From Clostridiales bacterium (lineage in GTDB: Bacteria > Bacillota > Clostridia > Lachnospirales > Lachnospiraceae), in NCBI GenBank assembly GCA_022770525.1, contig JALEHN010000087.1, positions 1 to 64,000 of the forward strand: DNA of 64,000 bases, read 5' to 3'. Below the pieces are notes generated by a model. The model did not search any database. It was not told where the DNA came from and saw nothing but the letters and a program-made list of their open reading frames with translations. The position numbers were made by a program, and so were the translations under genes. Positions 28,337 to 34,889 of the stretch are shown in pieces. The stretch's first letter is position 1. Each line of letters starts with the position of its first letter.

Positions 28337-28417
28337 TGATATTTTCTGATGTATATTGTGCTTTGGTATACCCTAAAAAGAAAAAAACAAAAAAATGATG
28401 AACTTACGTAAAAAAAG

Positions 28418-28426
28418 TGGTATGAT
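28418..28426 (+). promoter_or_regulatory. Extended -10 promoter before the Crp/Fnr-type gene
   Basis: TGGTATGAT (TGn plus TATGAT at 28421-28426) with only a weak -35 (ATGAAC at 28398). The start would be near 28433, just before the GAGGTGGAGG ribosome site at 28447-28456. Confidence 0.5.
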
Positions 28427-28493
28427 GATAAAAATGAGAAAAAGCTGAGGTGGAGGTATTGAACTGGGAGGTTATTGAACAAAATCAGCTTTT

Positions 28494-28500
28494 AAAAAAA
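28494..28500 (+). other. A-run heptamer followed by TGA (candidate -1 frameshift site 1)
   Basis: Seven A residues in the phase A-AAA-AAA, then TGA. A reading from TTG 28459 (14 codons, ending QNQLLKK) stops here; a -1 shift re-enters at ATG 28500 and joins it to the Crp/Fnr sensor domain. The same overlap (ATGA) would also allow stop-start reinitiation. Confidence 0.5.
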
Positions 28501-28895
28501 TGAGTCGAGAAGATCTGCTGAATGTTTTCGATTGTTCTAAGACAGAGAAGCAATATTATCGCAGAGGAGAGATGATTTTTCGCTCGGGGGAGCAGGCCTA
28601 TTATCTCTATGTTTTATTGAAGGGGCGCGTGACGCTTTCCAGATATTATGTGACCGGAAAGCGCAATACGCTTTATGAAGTGCGGGAAAATCAGATTTTC
28701 GGAGAACACTATATTTTTGGAAATGATTCTGTGTATAAGTATGGCGCGAAGGCCATGAGCGATGTGGAACTGCTGAAAATTCCGGGACATTATTTTTCGG
28801 GATACTGCAGCAAGCAATGTCAGTCCCATCGCCTTTTGATTGACAACATGCTGGGAGTGCTGTCGGAGAAAGAATGGATGGCGATAAAAAAGTGA
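28500..28895 (+). CDS. Crp/Fnr-family regulator, cyclic-nucleotide-binding-like sensor domain (gene split)
   Basis: 131 residues covering the effector domain: EDLLNVFDCSKTEKQYYRRG, GEMIFRSGEQAYYLYVLLKG, RVTLSRYY, NQIFGEHYIFG, the usual cNMP-like beta roll, then the start of the long dimerization helix (QCQSHRLLIDNMLGVLSEKE). The reading stops at TGA 28893 before any DNA-binding domain; that domain continues in the -1 frame at 28874-29131. No Fe-S cysteine cluster is seen. It is either a decayed gene or one expressed by frameshifting. Full Crp/Fnr proteins have about 220 residues, which the joined frames would give. Confidence 0.75.
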   Translation: MSREDLLNVFDCSKTEKQYYRRGEMIFRSGEQAYYLYVLLKGRVTLSRYYVTGKRNTLYEVRENQIFGEHYIFGNDSVYKYGAKAMSDVELLKIPGHYFSGYCSKQCQSHRLLIDNMLGVLSEKEWMAIKK

Positions 28896-29131
28896 ATATC
28901 GTCAGTTCCGTATCATTAAAAGAGCGGATTTCCATGTGGCTTTTGGATGAAGCCGGTGAAGATGATGTCGTTCGTATGGAAATGAACCGGGAAGAACTGG
29001 CGGACTATCTGGGAGTGGCGCGGCCATCATTATCCCGGACTCTGATGAAGATGCAGAATGAAGGTATCATTGAAGTGGGAAAGAAGACGATTCGGATCTT
29101 GCAGAGGGAAAAAATTGAAAAGTTTCTATGA
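28874..29131 (+). CDS. Crp/Fnr-family regulator, helix-turn-helix domain (gene split)
   Basis: Continuation of the preceding regulator in the -1 frame. It reads NIVSSVSLKERISMWLLDEA and then the winged HTH: MNREELADYLGVARPSLSRT followed by LMKMQNEGIIEVGKKTIRIL, an intact recognition helix of Crp/Fnr type. As an independent ORF it would start at ATG 28874 (85 codons), but that ATG lies inside the sensor-domain reading and has only GGAGAAAG upstream. A -1 shift at 28886-28892 fuses it cleanly to the sensor domain. Confidence 0.75.
   Translation: MDGDKKVNIVSSVSLKERISMWLLDEAGEDDVVRMEMNREELADYLGVARPSLSRTLMKMQNEGIIEVGKKTIRILQREKIEKFL
28886..28892 (+). other. A AAA AAG slippery heptamer followed by TGA (candidate -1 frameshift site 2)
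   Basis: In the sensor-domain frame the codons are ATA AAA AAG TGA. A-AAA-AAG is the heptamer used by E. coli dnaX and by many IS3 elements for -1 frameshifting. A -1 shift continues with GTG AAT ATC into the HTH domain. Equally, one A lost from an original run of seven would have produced the same break. Confidence 0.55.
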
Positions 29132-29132
29132 T

Positions 29133-29174
29133 AACGACCTGTGTGTAACTATGGTTACATACAGGCCGTTTTTT
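29133..29174 (+). terminator. Intrinsic terminator after the Crp/Fnr gene, containing a GTAAC-N4-GTTAC palindrome
   Basis: A 17-bp stem with two G-T pairs (29133-29149 with 29154-29170), four-base loop, then TTTTTT. The tip TGTAAC-TATG-GTTACA (29144-29159) is a perfect palindrome with the 5-4-5 geometry of Crp/Fnr-family operators. Confidence 0.85.
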
Positions 29175-29305
29175 ATGTGATAAAATCAAAATATAAGCCG
29201 TATATCTTAAAAATCGGGTGTTTTTTGAGATAGTGGCCGGAAGTCTTGTGAAATTAAGAATTAAAGATTTCAAGAAGGTATTCATTATGAGAGGAGGAAA
29301 TAGTA

Positions 29306-30073
29306 ATGTATTTTAAAACAAGTCAGGAACACGAGGAATTGCGCGCAAAAATTCGTGAATGGGCGGAGCGGGAGATTAAACCGATTGCTTTTATGCTGGA
29401 TCAGAACAATCAGTTTCCTGGTGATCAGATCCGGGACTTTGCTTCGCAGGGATATCTTGGCCTTCCATATCCGGTAGAGTATGGTGGCATGGGCAAGGAT
29501 ATTTTGAGCTATGCGATTGCTGTGGAAGAGTTATCCAGAGTGGATGGCGGTACGGGGGTTATTTTATCTGCACATGTATCTCTTGGCGCTTACCCGATCT
29601 TCGCATATGGTACGGAAGAACAGAAACAGAAATATCTTGTTCCGTTGGCAAAAGGTGAGAAGATCGGCGCGTTTGGTCTGACTGAGCCGAATGCAGGATC
29701 CGATGCCGGTGGTACAGAAACAACGGCTGAGCTTTGTGGGGATTACTATATTTTAAACGGTGAGAAAATTTTCATTACAAACGGCGGCGAAGCAGATACC
29801 TATGTTGTATTTGCGGTTACAACGCCTGGAATCGGAACAAGAGGCATCAGTGCATTTATCGTAGAAAAAGGATGGGAAGGATTCACCTTTGGCGATCACT
29901 ATGACAAGATGGGTATCCGTTCTTCTGCTACAGCTCAGCTTCTGTTTAATAATGTGAAGATCCCGAAAGAGAATCTGCTTGGAAAAGAAGGCCAAGGATT
30001 CAAGATCGCGATGTCTACACTGGATGGCGGACGTATCGGTATTGCTGCACAGGCATTGGGTATTCCGGTATAG
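29306..30073 (+). pseudogene. Acyl-CoA dehydrogenase, C-terminal third missing
   Basis: 255 residues against about 380 for the family. N-terminal helical domain (EHEELRAKIREWAEREIKP) and the central beta domain (FGLTEPNAGSDAGGTETTAE, the FAD-binding segment; YILNGEKIFITNGGEAD) are intact. The reading ends soon after TLDGGRIGIAAQALGI, where the C-terminal helical domain with the catalytic Glu should begin. The start has GAGGAGG. Without that domain it cannot be an active dehydrogenase. No etfAB genes are present. A clean deletion, not a frameshift, is the likely cause. Confidence 0.85.
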
Positions 30074-30114
30074 ACCATTTGGCATAGATGATAATGGAAA
30101 GAGAGGTATAGAAT

Positions 30115-31152
30115 ATGGGTTGTGTTAGAAAAGTAACAGAAGATTTGTACTGGGTCGGCGCGGATCTGGATTATCTTGTTGTGAATCATATGGAACCGGA
30201 CCATGCAGCTTCTATGGAGGAAGTACTTATCCGTTATCCGAACTGTAAAGTGATCAGTAATGAAAAGGCGTTTATGTTCATGCACCAGTTTGGATTTGAT
30301 GTAGAGGACCGAAAAGAAGTTGTTAAAGAGGGAGATACGAAATGCTTCGGCAAACATACCGTAACCTTTGTATCCGCAGAGATGGTGCATTGGCCGGAGG
30401 CAATGGTGACCTTTGATACAACGAATGGTGTGCTGTTCTCCGCAGATGCGTTCGGAAGCTTTGGTTCTCTGGACGGCAAGTTGTTTAATGATGAAGTGAA
30501 TTTTGACAGAGACTGGATTGACGATGCAAGAAGATATTTTACCAATATCGTCGGAAAATACGGATCATTTGTTCAGCGTCTGCTTAAGAAAGCGTCCGGT
30601 GTTCCGATTCAGATGTTCTGCCCGCTTCACGGACCGGTATGGCGTACCAATCTTGAGTATTTTATTGATAAACATGATAAATGGAGCCGCTATGAGCCGG
30701 AAGAGAAGGGTGTGCTGATCGCATACGCATCCATGTACGGCAACACAGAGGCGGCAGCACAGAAGCTGGCAGCAAAACTCTGTGAAAAAGGCATGACAAA
30801 TGTGGCATTGTACGACGTATCAGAGACACATGTGTCTTATCTGGTTTCTGAGGCCTTCAAGTACAGCCATATCGTTCTGGCATCTGTGACTTACAACTTG
30901 AATATTTATTCGGTAATGTATGATTTCCTGCATCATTTGAAACTTTTGAATTTGCAGAAACGTACTTTCGGTATTATTGAGAATGGTACATGGGCAATTA
31001 AATCCGGTACGCTGATGAAGAATTTCATCGAGCAGGAATTGAAAGAGTGCAATGTACTGGGCTCACAGGTATGTATCAATTCTTCAGCGAGAGAATCTAA
31101 CGTCGTGGAATTCGAGGCATTGGCAGATGCATTGATCGATTCCATGAAATGA
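30115..31152 (+). CDS. FprA-family A-type flavoprotein (diiron flavodoxin reductase) with an N-terminal internal deletion
   Basis: 345 residues against about 395-400 usual. Order: residues 1-15 normal (CVRKVTEDLYWVGA), then about 50 residues of the beta-lactamase-like fold are absent, resuming at DYLVVNHMEPDHAAS. The diiron ligands HMEPDH, the His of VHWPEAM, the Asp of FSADAFGSFG and the His of FCPLHGPVW all remain, and the flavodoxin domain (LIAYASMYGNTEAAA, ASVTYNLNIY, GTWAIKSG) is complete. Intact relatives reduce O2 to water or NO to N2O. The missing strands make function doubtful. Confidence 0.82.
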   Translation: MGCVRKVTEDLYWVGADLDYLVVNHMEPDHAASMEEVLIRYPNCKVISNEKAFMFMHQFGFDVEDRKEVVKEGDTKCFGKHTVTFVSAEMVHWPEAMVTFDTTNGVLFSADAFGSFGSLDGKLFNDEVNFDRDWIDDARRYFTNIVGKYGSFVQRLLKKASGVPIQMFCPLHGPVWRTNLEYFIDKHDKWSRYEPEEKGVLIAYASMYGNTEAAAQKLAAKLCEKGMTNVALYDVSETHVSYLVSEAFKYSHIVLASVTYNLNIYSVMYDFLHHLKLLNLQKRTFGIIENGTWAIKSGTLMKNFIEQELKECNVLGSQVCINSSARESNVVEFEALADALIDSMK

Positions 31153-31264
31153 TGACAGCCGCCTTTTCACAGGCACGATTCGGATCATGCTGGCGCAGGA
31201 AAATTGTTGTCATCATTAAGGAAATTTCCAATAATGTGAAAAAAAGCTGATTTTCATTGAATTT

Positions 31265-31315
31265 GAAGCTCTATTGTGGTCATCTATAAGTTGCTATAAT
31301 AGAGCTTCTTTTTTT
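31265..31315 (+). terminator. Intrinsic terminator after the FprA gene
   Basis: Stem GAAGCTCTATT (31265-31275) with AATAGAGCTTC (31298-31308), perfect 11 bp, then seven T. The rest of the 31153-31608 gap holds AT-rich sequence and the toxin-antitoxin leader; I see no gene in it. Confidence 0.9.
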
Positions 31316-31443
31316 ACTGCTGCGCGTTTTGTCGTAAATAAGTCCATGAGTGATGATATTATACCTTAAATCAAGGTCATATCAGCTGTTTATGGGCTTA
31401 TTTTAGTGTTTAAATTTATCAGTGAACAGATTAAAGAGGATTC

Positions 31444-31548
31444 TAATTTTATTTTATACAAGTAATATTGATGGAATTTGAAGAATTTTATGTTATACTA
31501 TACGTGCAAACTATATATAGTTGGATATATATAGTTTGCGATATATAG
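31444..31548 (+). promoter_or_regulatory. Toxin-antitoxin leader B: extended -10 promoter with a perfect 14-bp inverted repeat
   Basis: TGTTATACT (31491-31499) is an extended -10. From 31506 to 31519 runs GCAAACTATATATA, and its exact complement occupies 31526-31539, with a six-base centre: an operator placed at the transcription start. GCGATATAT follows. The block is homologous to 27817-27907. Antitoxins usually autorepress through such a site. Confidence 0.75.
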
Positions 31549-31608
31549 GGAAAGTGAGAAAATGATGTGGTCAATAAAGAAAGCAATGAATTGTAGGAGG
31601 TATGCATT

Positions 31609-31833
31609 ATGACAGCAATTAGAAAAGAAGCTATTGAATTGTTGGAAAGAGTACCAGAAGATAAATTGATTTATATTATTAAAATAATGCAGGGTGTAAA
31701 TGGCTTGTATAATGATACTGAGTCAGAGAGGGAAAGAGCATTTTCAAAGTTGGAACAGTTGCGAAAGAAAGGAACTGTGCCTGATTATGACGCAGAATTA
31801 GCTTTTTATAGGGATGAAAAATATGGCAAATAG
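31609..31833 (+). CDS. Putative antitoxin of a PIN-domain toxin-antitoxin pair
   Basis: 74 residues, ATG 31609 after GTAGGAGGTATGC. TAIRKEAIELLERVPEDKLI and YIIKIMQGVNGL form the helical N-terminal part common to many clostridial antitoxins; the C-terminal part (SKLEQLRKKGTVPDYDAELA) is the charged toxin-embracing tail. Its end overlaps the toxin start, which is typical. It differs from the antitoxin at 28033 in sequence and fold type. Confidence 0.72.
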   Translation: MTAIRKEAIELLERVPEDKLIYIIKIMQGVNGLYNDTESERERAFSKLEQLRKKGTVPDYDAELAFYRDEKYGK

Positions 31834-32242
31834 GATTTTGGTTGATACAAATGTGTTACTTGATTATCTTCTCACAAGAGAGCCATTTTATAAGGATGCA
31901 AAAAATGTTATTCTTGCATGTGTGGACGGTAAGGTGAAAGGCTGTATCGCCGCCCATTCAGTTACTAATATGTTTTTTATATTAAGGAAAGATTATAGTG
32001 CAAAAGAACGTAGAGAAGTACTGTGTAATCTTAGCTCAATTTTTGATATAGTGGGAATTGATAAGCAAAAATTATTATCTGGACTTGAAAACGAAAACTT
32101 TTCAGATTTTGAAGACTGTTTACAGATGGAGTGTGCTAAGGCATATGGCGCAGACTATATCATTACAAGAAATGTTTCTGATTATGCCAAATCCTATGTA
32201 AAAGCGATTGAGCCAAAAGAGTATTTGAAGATATTAGAATAG
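31823..32242 (+). CDS. PIN-domain toxin (VapC-like ribonuclease)
   Basis: 139 residues. ILVDTNVLLDYLLTREPF gives the first catalytic Asp; SVTNMFFILRK follows; the C-terminal half has FSDFEDCLQMECAKAYGADY and IITRNVSDYAKS, with the acidic residues that complete the PIN metal site. PIN toxins cleave RNA, often tRNA or rRNA. Start ATG 31823 gives the canonical N terminus; an in-frame ATG lies at 31814. It overlaps the antitoxin and is controlled by leader B. Confidence 0.85.
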   Translation: MANRILVDTNVLLDYLLTREPFYKDAKNVILACVDGKVKGCIAAHSVTNMFFILRKDYSAKERREVLCNLSSIFDIVGIDKQKLLSGLENENFSDFEDCLQMECAKAYGADYIITRNVSDYAKSYVKAIEPKEYLKILE

Positions 32243-32300
32243 GAAAGAAAGCTGCTTGGCTGCAAAAATTTAATTTGTAGTTTCAAAATTATAAATGCTA

Positions 32301-32309
32301 TGGTATAAT
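32301..32309 (+). promoter_or_regulatory. Extended -10 promoter in the toxin-ychF gap
   Basis: TGGTATAAT with no clear -35. It could drive the short ORF at 32363 and/or ychF at 32572. Confidence 0.45.
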
Positions 32310-32362
32310 ATTAGGCTGTATCAAACTCTTTTTTTGTTAGTAAAGTAGTATAAAGACGCTGA

Positions 32363-32539
32363 TTTTTGTGGTTAAAGACCAAAAAGGAAAGGAATTGGGT
32401 GCAGGGCTTTGCCGGGAATCTGTATGTCTATGTGACAAATGACGAAAAGATGACAGAGATTGAAAAAATCGAAAGTGCTTTAAAGAATAGCATAGTAAAT
32501 GATGTAGTACAAAATATAGAGAAAGGCGAAAGTGCTTAA
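32363..32539 (+). CDS. Short unrecognised ORF, possibly a gene fragment
   Basis: 58 open codons between in-frame stops, with no ATG before the middle; TTG 32366 is the only upstream start. The product is NWVQGFAGNLYVYVTNDEKM, then a helix (TEIEKIESALKNSIVNDVVQ) and a charged end. It has coding-like composition and ends with AAAGGCGAAAGTGCTTAA before ychF. I do not recognise the family. It could be the tail of a deleted gene, as other pieces in this island are. Confidence 0.3.
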   Translation, partial: FLWLKTKKERNWVQGFAGNLYVYVTNDEKMTEIEKIESALKNSIVNDVVQNIEKGESA

Positions 32540-32571
32540 AATGCAGCATTTTCGGATGGGTAAATTTAATT

Positions 32572-33669
32572 ATGAAATTAGGAATTGTCGGTTTGCCGAA
32601 CGTCGGAAAAAGTACATTATTTAATTCTCTGACAAAGGCAGGTGCAGAATCTGCCAATTATCCGTTCTGTACGATTGACCCGAATGTGGGGATTGTTGCG
32701 GTGCCTGATGAGCGACTGGATCATCTTGCGAAGTTATATGATTCTGCGAAGATCACACCGGCTGTGATTGAGTTTGTTGATATTGCCGGACTTGTCAAAG
32801 GTGCTTCAAAGGGTGAAGGTCTTGGCAATCAGTTTTTGTCAAATATCCGTGAAACGGATGCCATTGTGCATGTTGTGCGCTGCTTTGATGATTCTAATAT
32901 TATTCATGTTGACGGAAGCATCGATCCGATCCGTGATATTGAGACTATCAATCTTGAACTGATTTTTGCAGATATTGAAGTACTTGAGCGTCGTTATGCA
33001 AAGGTTTCAAAAACAGCAAGAAATGATAAAGATGCCGTTAAAGAAGCAGAGCTTGTGAAGCATCTGATTGAGCATCTTGAAAATGGACAGTCGGCAAGAA
33101 CTTATAAAACAGAGGATGAGGACGAAGCGGCTCTGCTTGCCGGTTTTAATCTTCTGACTTATAAGCCGGTGATTTATGCGGCCAATGTTGATGAAGAACA
33201 TCTGGCTGATGACGGTGAGAATAATGACTACGTCAAAGCTGTCAGAGCTTATGCTGCAGAAGAAGGTTCTGAGGTTTTTGTCATCTGCGCGCAGATTGAA
33301 CAGGAAATTGCAGAGCTTGAAGATGACGAAAAGAAAATGTTTTTGGAAGATCTGGGACTTGAGGAATCAGGTCTTGAAAAACTCATCCGTGCCAGCTATC
33401 ATCTCCTCGGACTGATCAGCTATCTGACAGCCGGACCTACAGAAACAAGAGCATGGACAATTAAAAAAGGTACAAAAGCACCTCAGGCAGCCGGAAAAAT
33501 CCATTCGGATTTTGAAAGGGGATTTATTAAAGCCGAGGTTGTATCTTATGAAAATCTGATGGCATGTCAGAGTTACACAGCAGCAAAGGAAAAAGGTCTT
33601 GTGGGCATGGAAGGCAAGGAGTATGTTGTTAAAGACGGCGATGTGATTTTATTCCGCTTTAATGTGTGA
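32572..33669 (+). CDS. ychF: Redox-regulated ATPase YchF/OLA1
   Basis: 365 residues. GLPNVGKSTLFNSLT (G1), NYPFCTIDPNVGIV, DIAGLVKGASKGEGLGNQFL (G3 region) and the C-terminal TGS domain (GPTETRAWTIKKGTKAPQAA, RGFIKAEVVSYE) are all present. YchF prefers ATP to GTP and binds ribosomes. It marks the return to core genome after the island. Its last codons (FNV, stop) seed the next tandem repeat. Confidence 0.96.
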   Translation: MKLGIVGLPNVGKSTLFNSLTKAGAESANYPFCTIDPNVGIVAVPDERLDHLAKLYDSAKITPAVIEFVDIAGLVKGASKGEGLGNQFLSNIRETDAIVHVVRCFDDSNIIHVDGSIDPIRDIETINLELIFADIEVLERRYAKVSKTARNDKDAVKEAELVKHLIEHLENGQSARTYKTEDEDEAALLAGFNLLTYKPVIYAANVDEEHLADDGENNDYVKAVRAYAAEEGSEVFVICAQIEQEIAELEDDEKKMFLEDLGLEESGLEKLIRASYHLLGLISYLTAGPTETRAWTIKKGTKAPQAAGKIHSDFERGFIKAEVVSYENLMACQSYTAAKEKGLVGMEGKEYVVKDGDVILFRFNV

Positions 33670-33748
33670 TGCCGAACAAGTTAATGAGTGATGTTGAACA
33701 AGTGAATGTGTGATGCTGAACAAATTTAATGAGTCATGCTGCGCAAAT
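33659..33748 (+). repeat. 22-bp tandem repeats at the ychF 3' end
   Basis: Units at 33659, 33681 and 33703 are each 22 bp, of the form TTAATGTGTGATGCCGAACA; a fourth (33725) and a looser fifth (33749) follow. The first includes the last Asn-Val codons and TGA of ychF. Each unit carries a TGA or TAA, so extra stops are scattered in more than one frame. Confidence 0.85.
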
Positions 33749-33794
33749 CTCATTTGTGATATCCCGCAAATGGATGTATGACACGATATCATGG

Positions 33795-33837
33795 GCGCCC
33801 CGCAATAAGAATGCATTTTTTTCTTATTGCGGGGCGC
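33795..33837. repeat. Perfect 17-bp inverted repeat before lgt
   Basis: Arms 33795-33811 and 33821-33837 (GCGCCCCGCAATAAGAA and its complement), nine-base loop that is T-rich (TGCATTTTT). No T-run follows the hairpin, so it is not a standard terminator; it sits 30 bp before the lgt start. Confidence 0.8.
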
Positions 33838-33866
33838 TGATAAATATGAATGTTAGGAGGAGTAAA

Positions 33867-34889
33867 ATGGTTTTGACTGCAGGTATTCGTTTTCCTCATC
33901 TTGGTATAGAAATCGGGGAATTCGGAAAAAGTTTTTCAATTTTTGGTTTTGATATCGCTTATTATGGCGTTATTATCGGTATCGGTATGATTGTCGGTAT
34001 ATTAATGGCCATCAGAGAAGCAAAAAAGACAGGTCAGGATCCGAATGATTATATTGATCTGGCGTTGTACGGCATTATATGCGCGATTATCGGCTGCCGT
34101 ATTTACTATGTTGTTTTTGAGTGGGGCTATTATAAAGATCATCTGCTTGAGATTTTTGATCTGCGTAAAGGCGGCCTTGCCATTTACGGCGGTATTATCG
34201 GCGCGGTTCTATGTACGATGGTGTTGTCAAAAATTAAAAAAATTCCGGTATGGCGCATGCTGGATACCGGTTGTACAAGTCTGATTGCCGGACAGATTAT
34301 CGGGCGATGGGGAAATTTTGCCAACCGTGAAGCGTTTGGCGGATATACAGACGGCCTTTTGGCCATGCAGATCCGTGTTGAGGATGCTGCATATACAACA
34401 CCGGAACTGCTGGAAAAAATGGTAACGGTAAACGGTGTCAATTATATTCAGGTACACCCGACATTTTTATACGAATCACTGTGGAATCTTGGTGTGCTTA
34501 TTATTTTGCTTCTTTACAGAAGACATAAAAAGTTTGAAGGGGAAGTGTTCCTGATGTATGCCGCCGGGTACGGCATCGGCCGCGCCTGGATCGAGGGGCT
34601 TCGAACAGATCAGCTTTTACTGTCTGTGGTTGGGCTGCCGGTATCCCAGATTTTATCGATTGTTGTGGCCATTGTCTGCATTGGTATGATTGTCTATAAG
34701 AGGATGCAGCTAAAAAAAGCGGGACCTGTCATGAATGAGAAAACGGCAGGCAATGATCAAGGGGATACAAAAGACCATGAGGATATCAGAGAAATAAAAG
34801 CAGATGAAAACAGAGCAGAGGTTACAGAAGCGGAAGGTTCTAAAGCTGCAGATACGGCAGCAAAGGAACATCAGAATGGAGATAGCTGA
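33867..34889 (+). CDS. lgt: Prolipoprotein diacylglyceryl transferase
   Basis: 340 residues. Seven membrane segments; the Lgt signature is GRWGNFANREAFGG near residues 145-158, preceded by RKGGLAIYGGIIGAV (the conserved HGG-like loop) and followed by HPTFLYESLWNLGV and GIGRAWIEGLRTDQL. It adds diacylglycerol to the lipobox Cys of prolipoproteins. A 60-residue hydrophilic, Glu/Asp/Lys-rich tail ends the protein, longer than usual. TTAGGAGGAG precedes ATG 33867. The stop overlaps the araR start by one base. Confidence 0.95.
   Translation: MVLTAGIRFPHLGIEIGEFGKSFSIFGFDIAYYGVIIGIGMIVGILMAIREAKKTGQDPNDYIDLALYGIICAIIGCRIYYVVFEWGYYKDHLLEIFDLRKGGLAIYGGIIGAVLCTMVLSKIKKIPVWRMLDTGCTSLIAGQIIGRWGNFANREAFGGYTDGLLAMQIRVEDAAYTTPELLEKMVTVNGVNYIQVHPTFLYESLWNLGVLIILLLYRRHKKFEGEVFLMYAAGYGIGRAWIEGLRTDQLLLSVVGLPVSQILSIVVAIVCIGMIVYKRMQLKKAGPVMNEKTAGNDQGDTKDHEDIREIKADENRAEVTEAEGSKAADTAAKEHQNGDS

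Noticed and set aside
27744-32571. Insertion sequence, integrase or attachment sites around the island
   Set aside because: No transposase or integrase reading, no tRNA gene, and no short target-site duplication was seen; only the two homologous leaders act as direct repeats.
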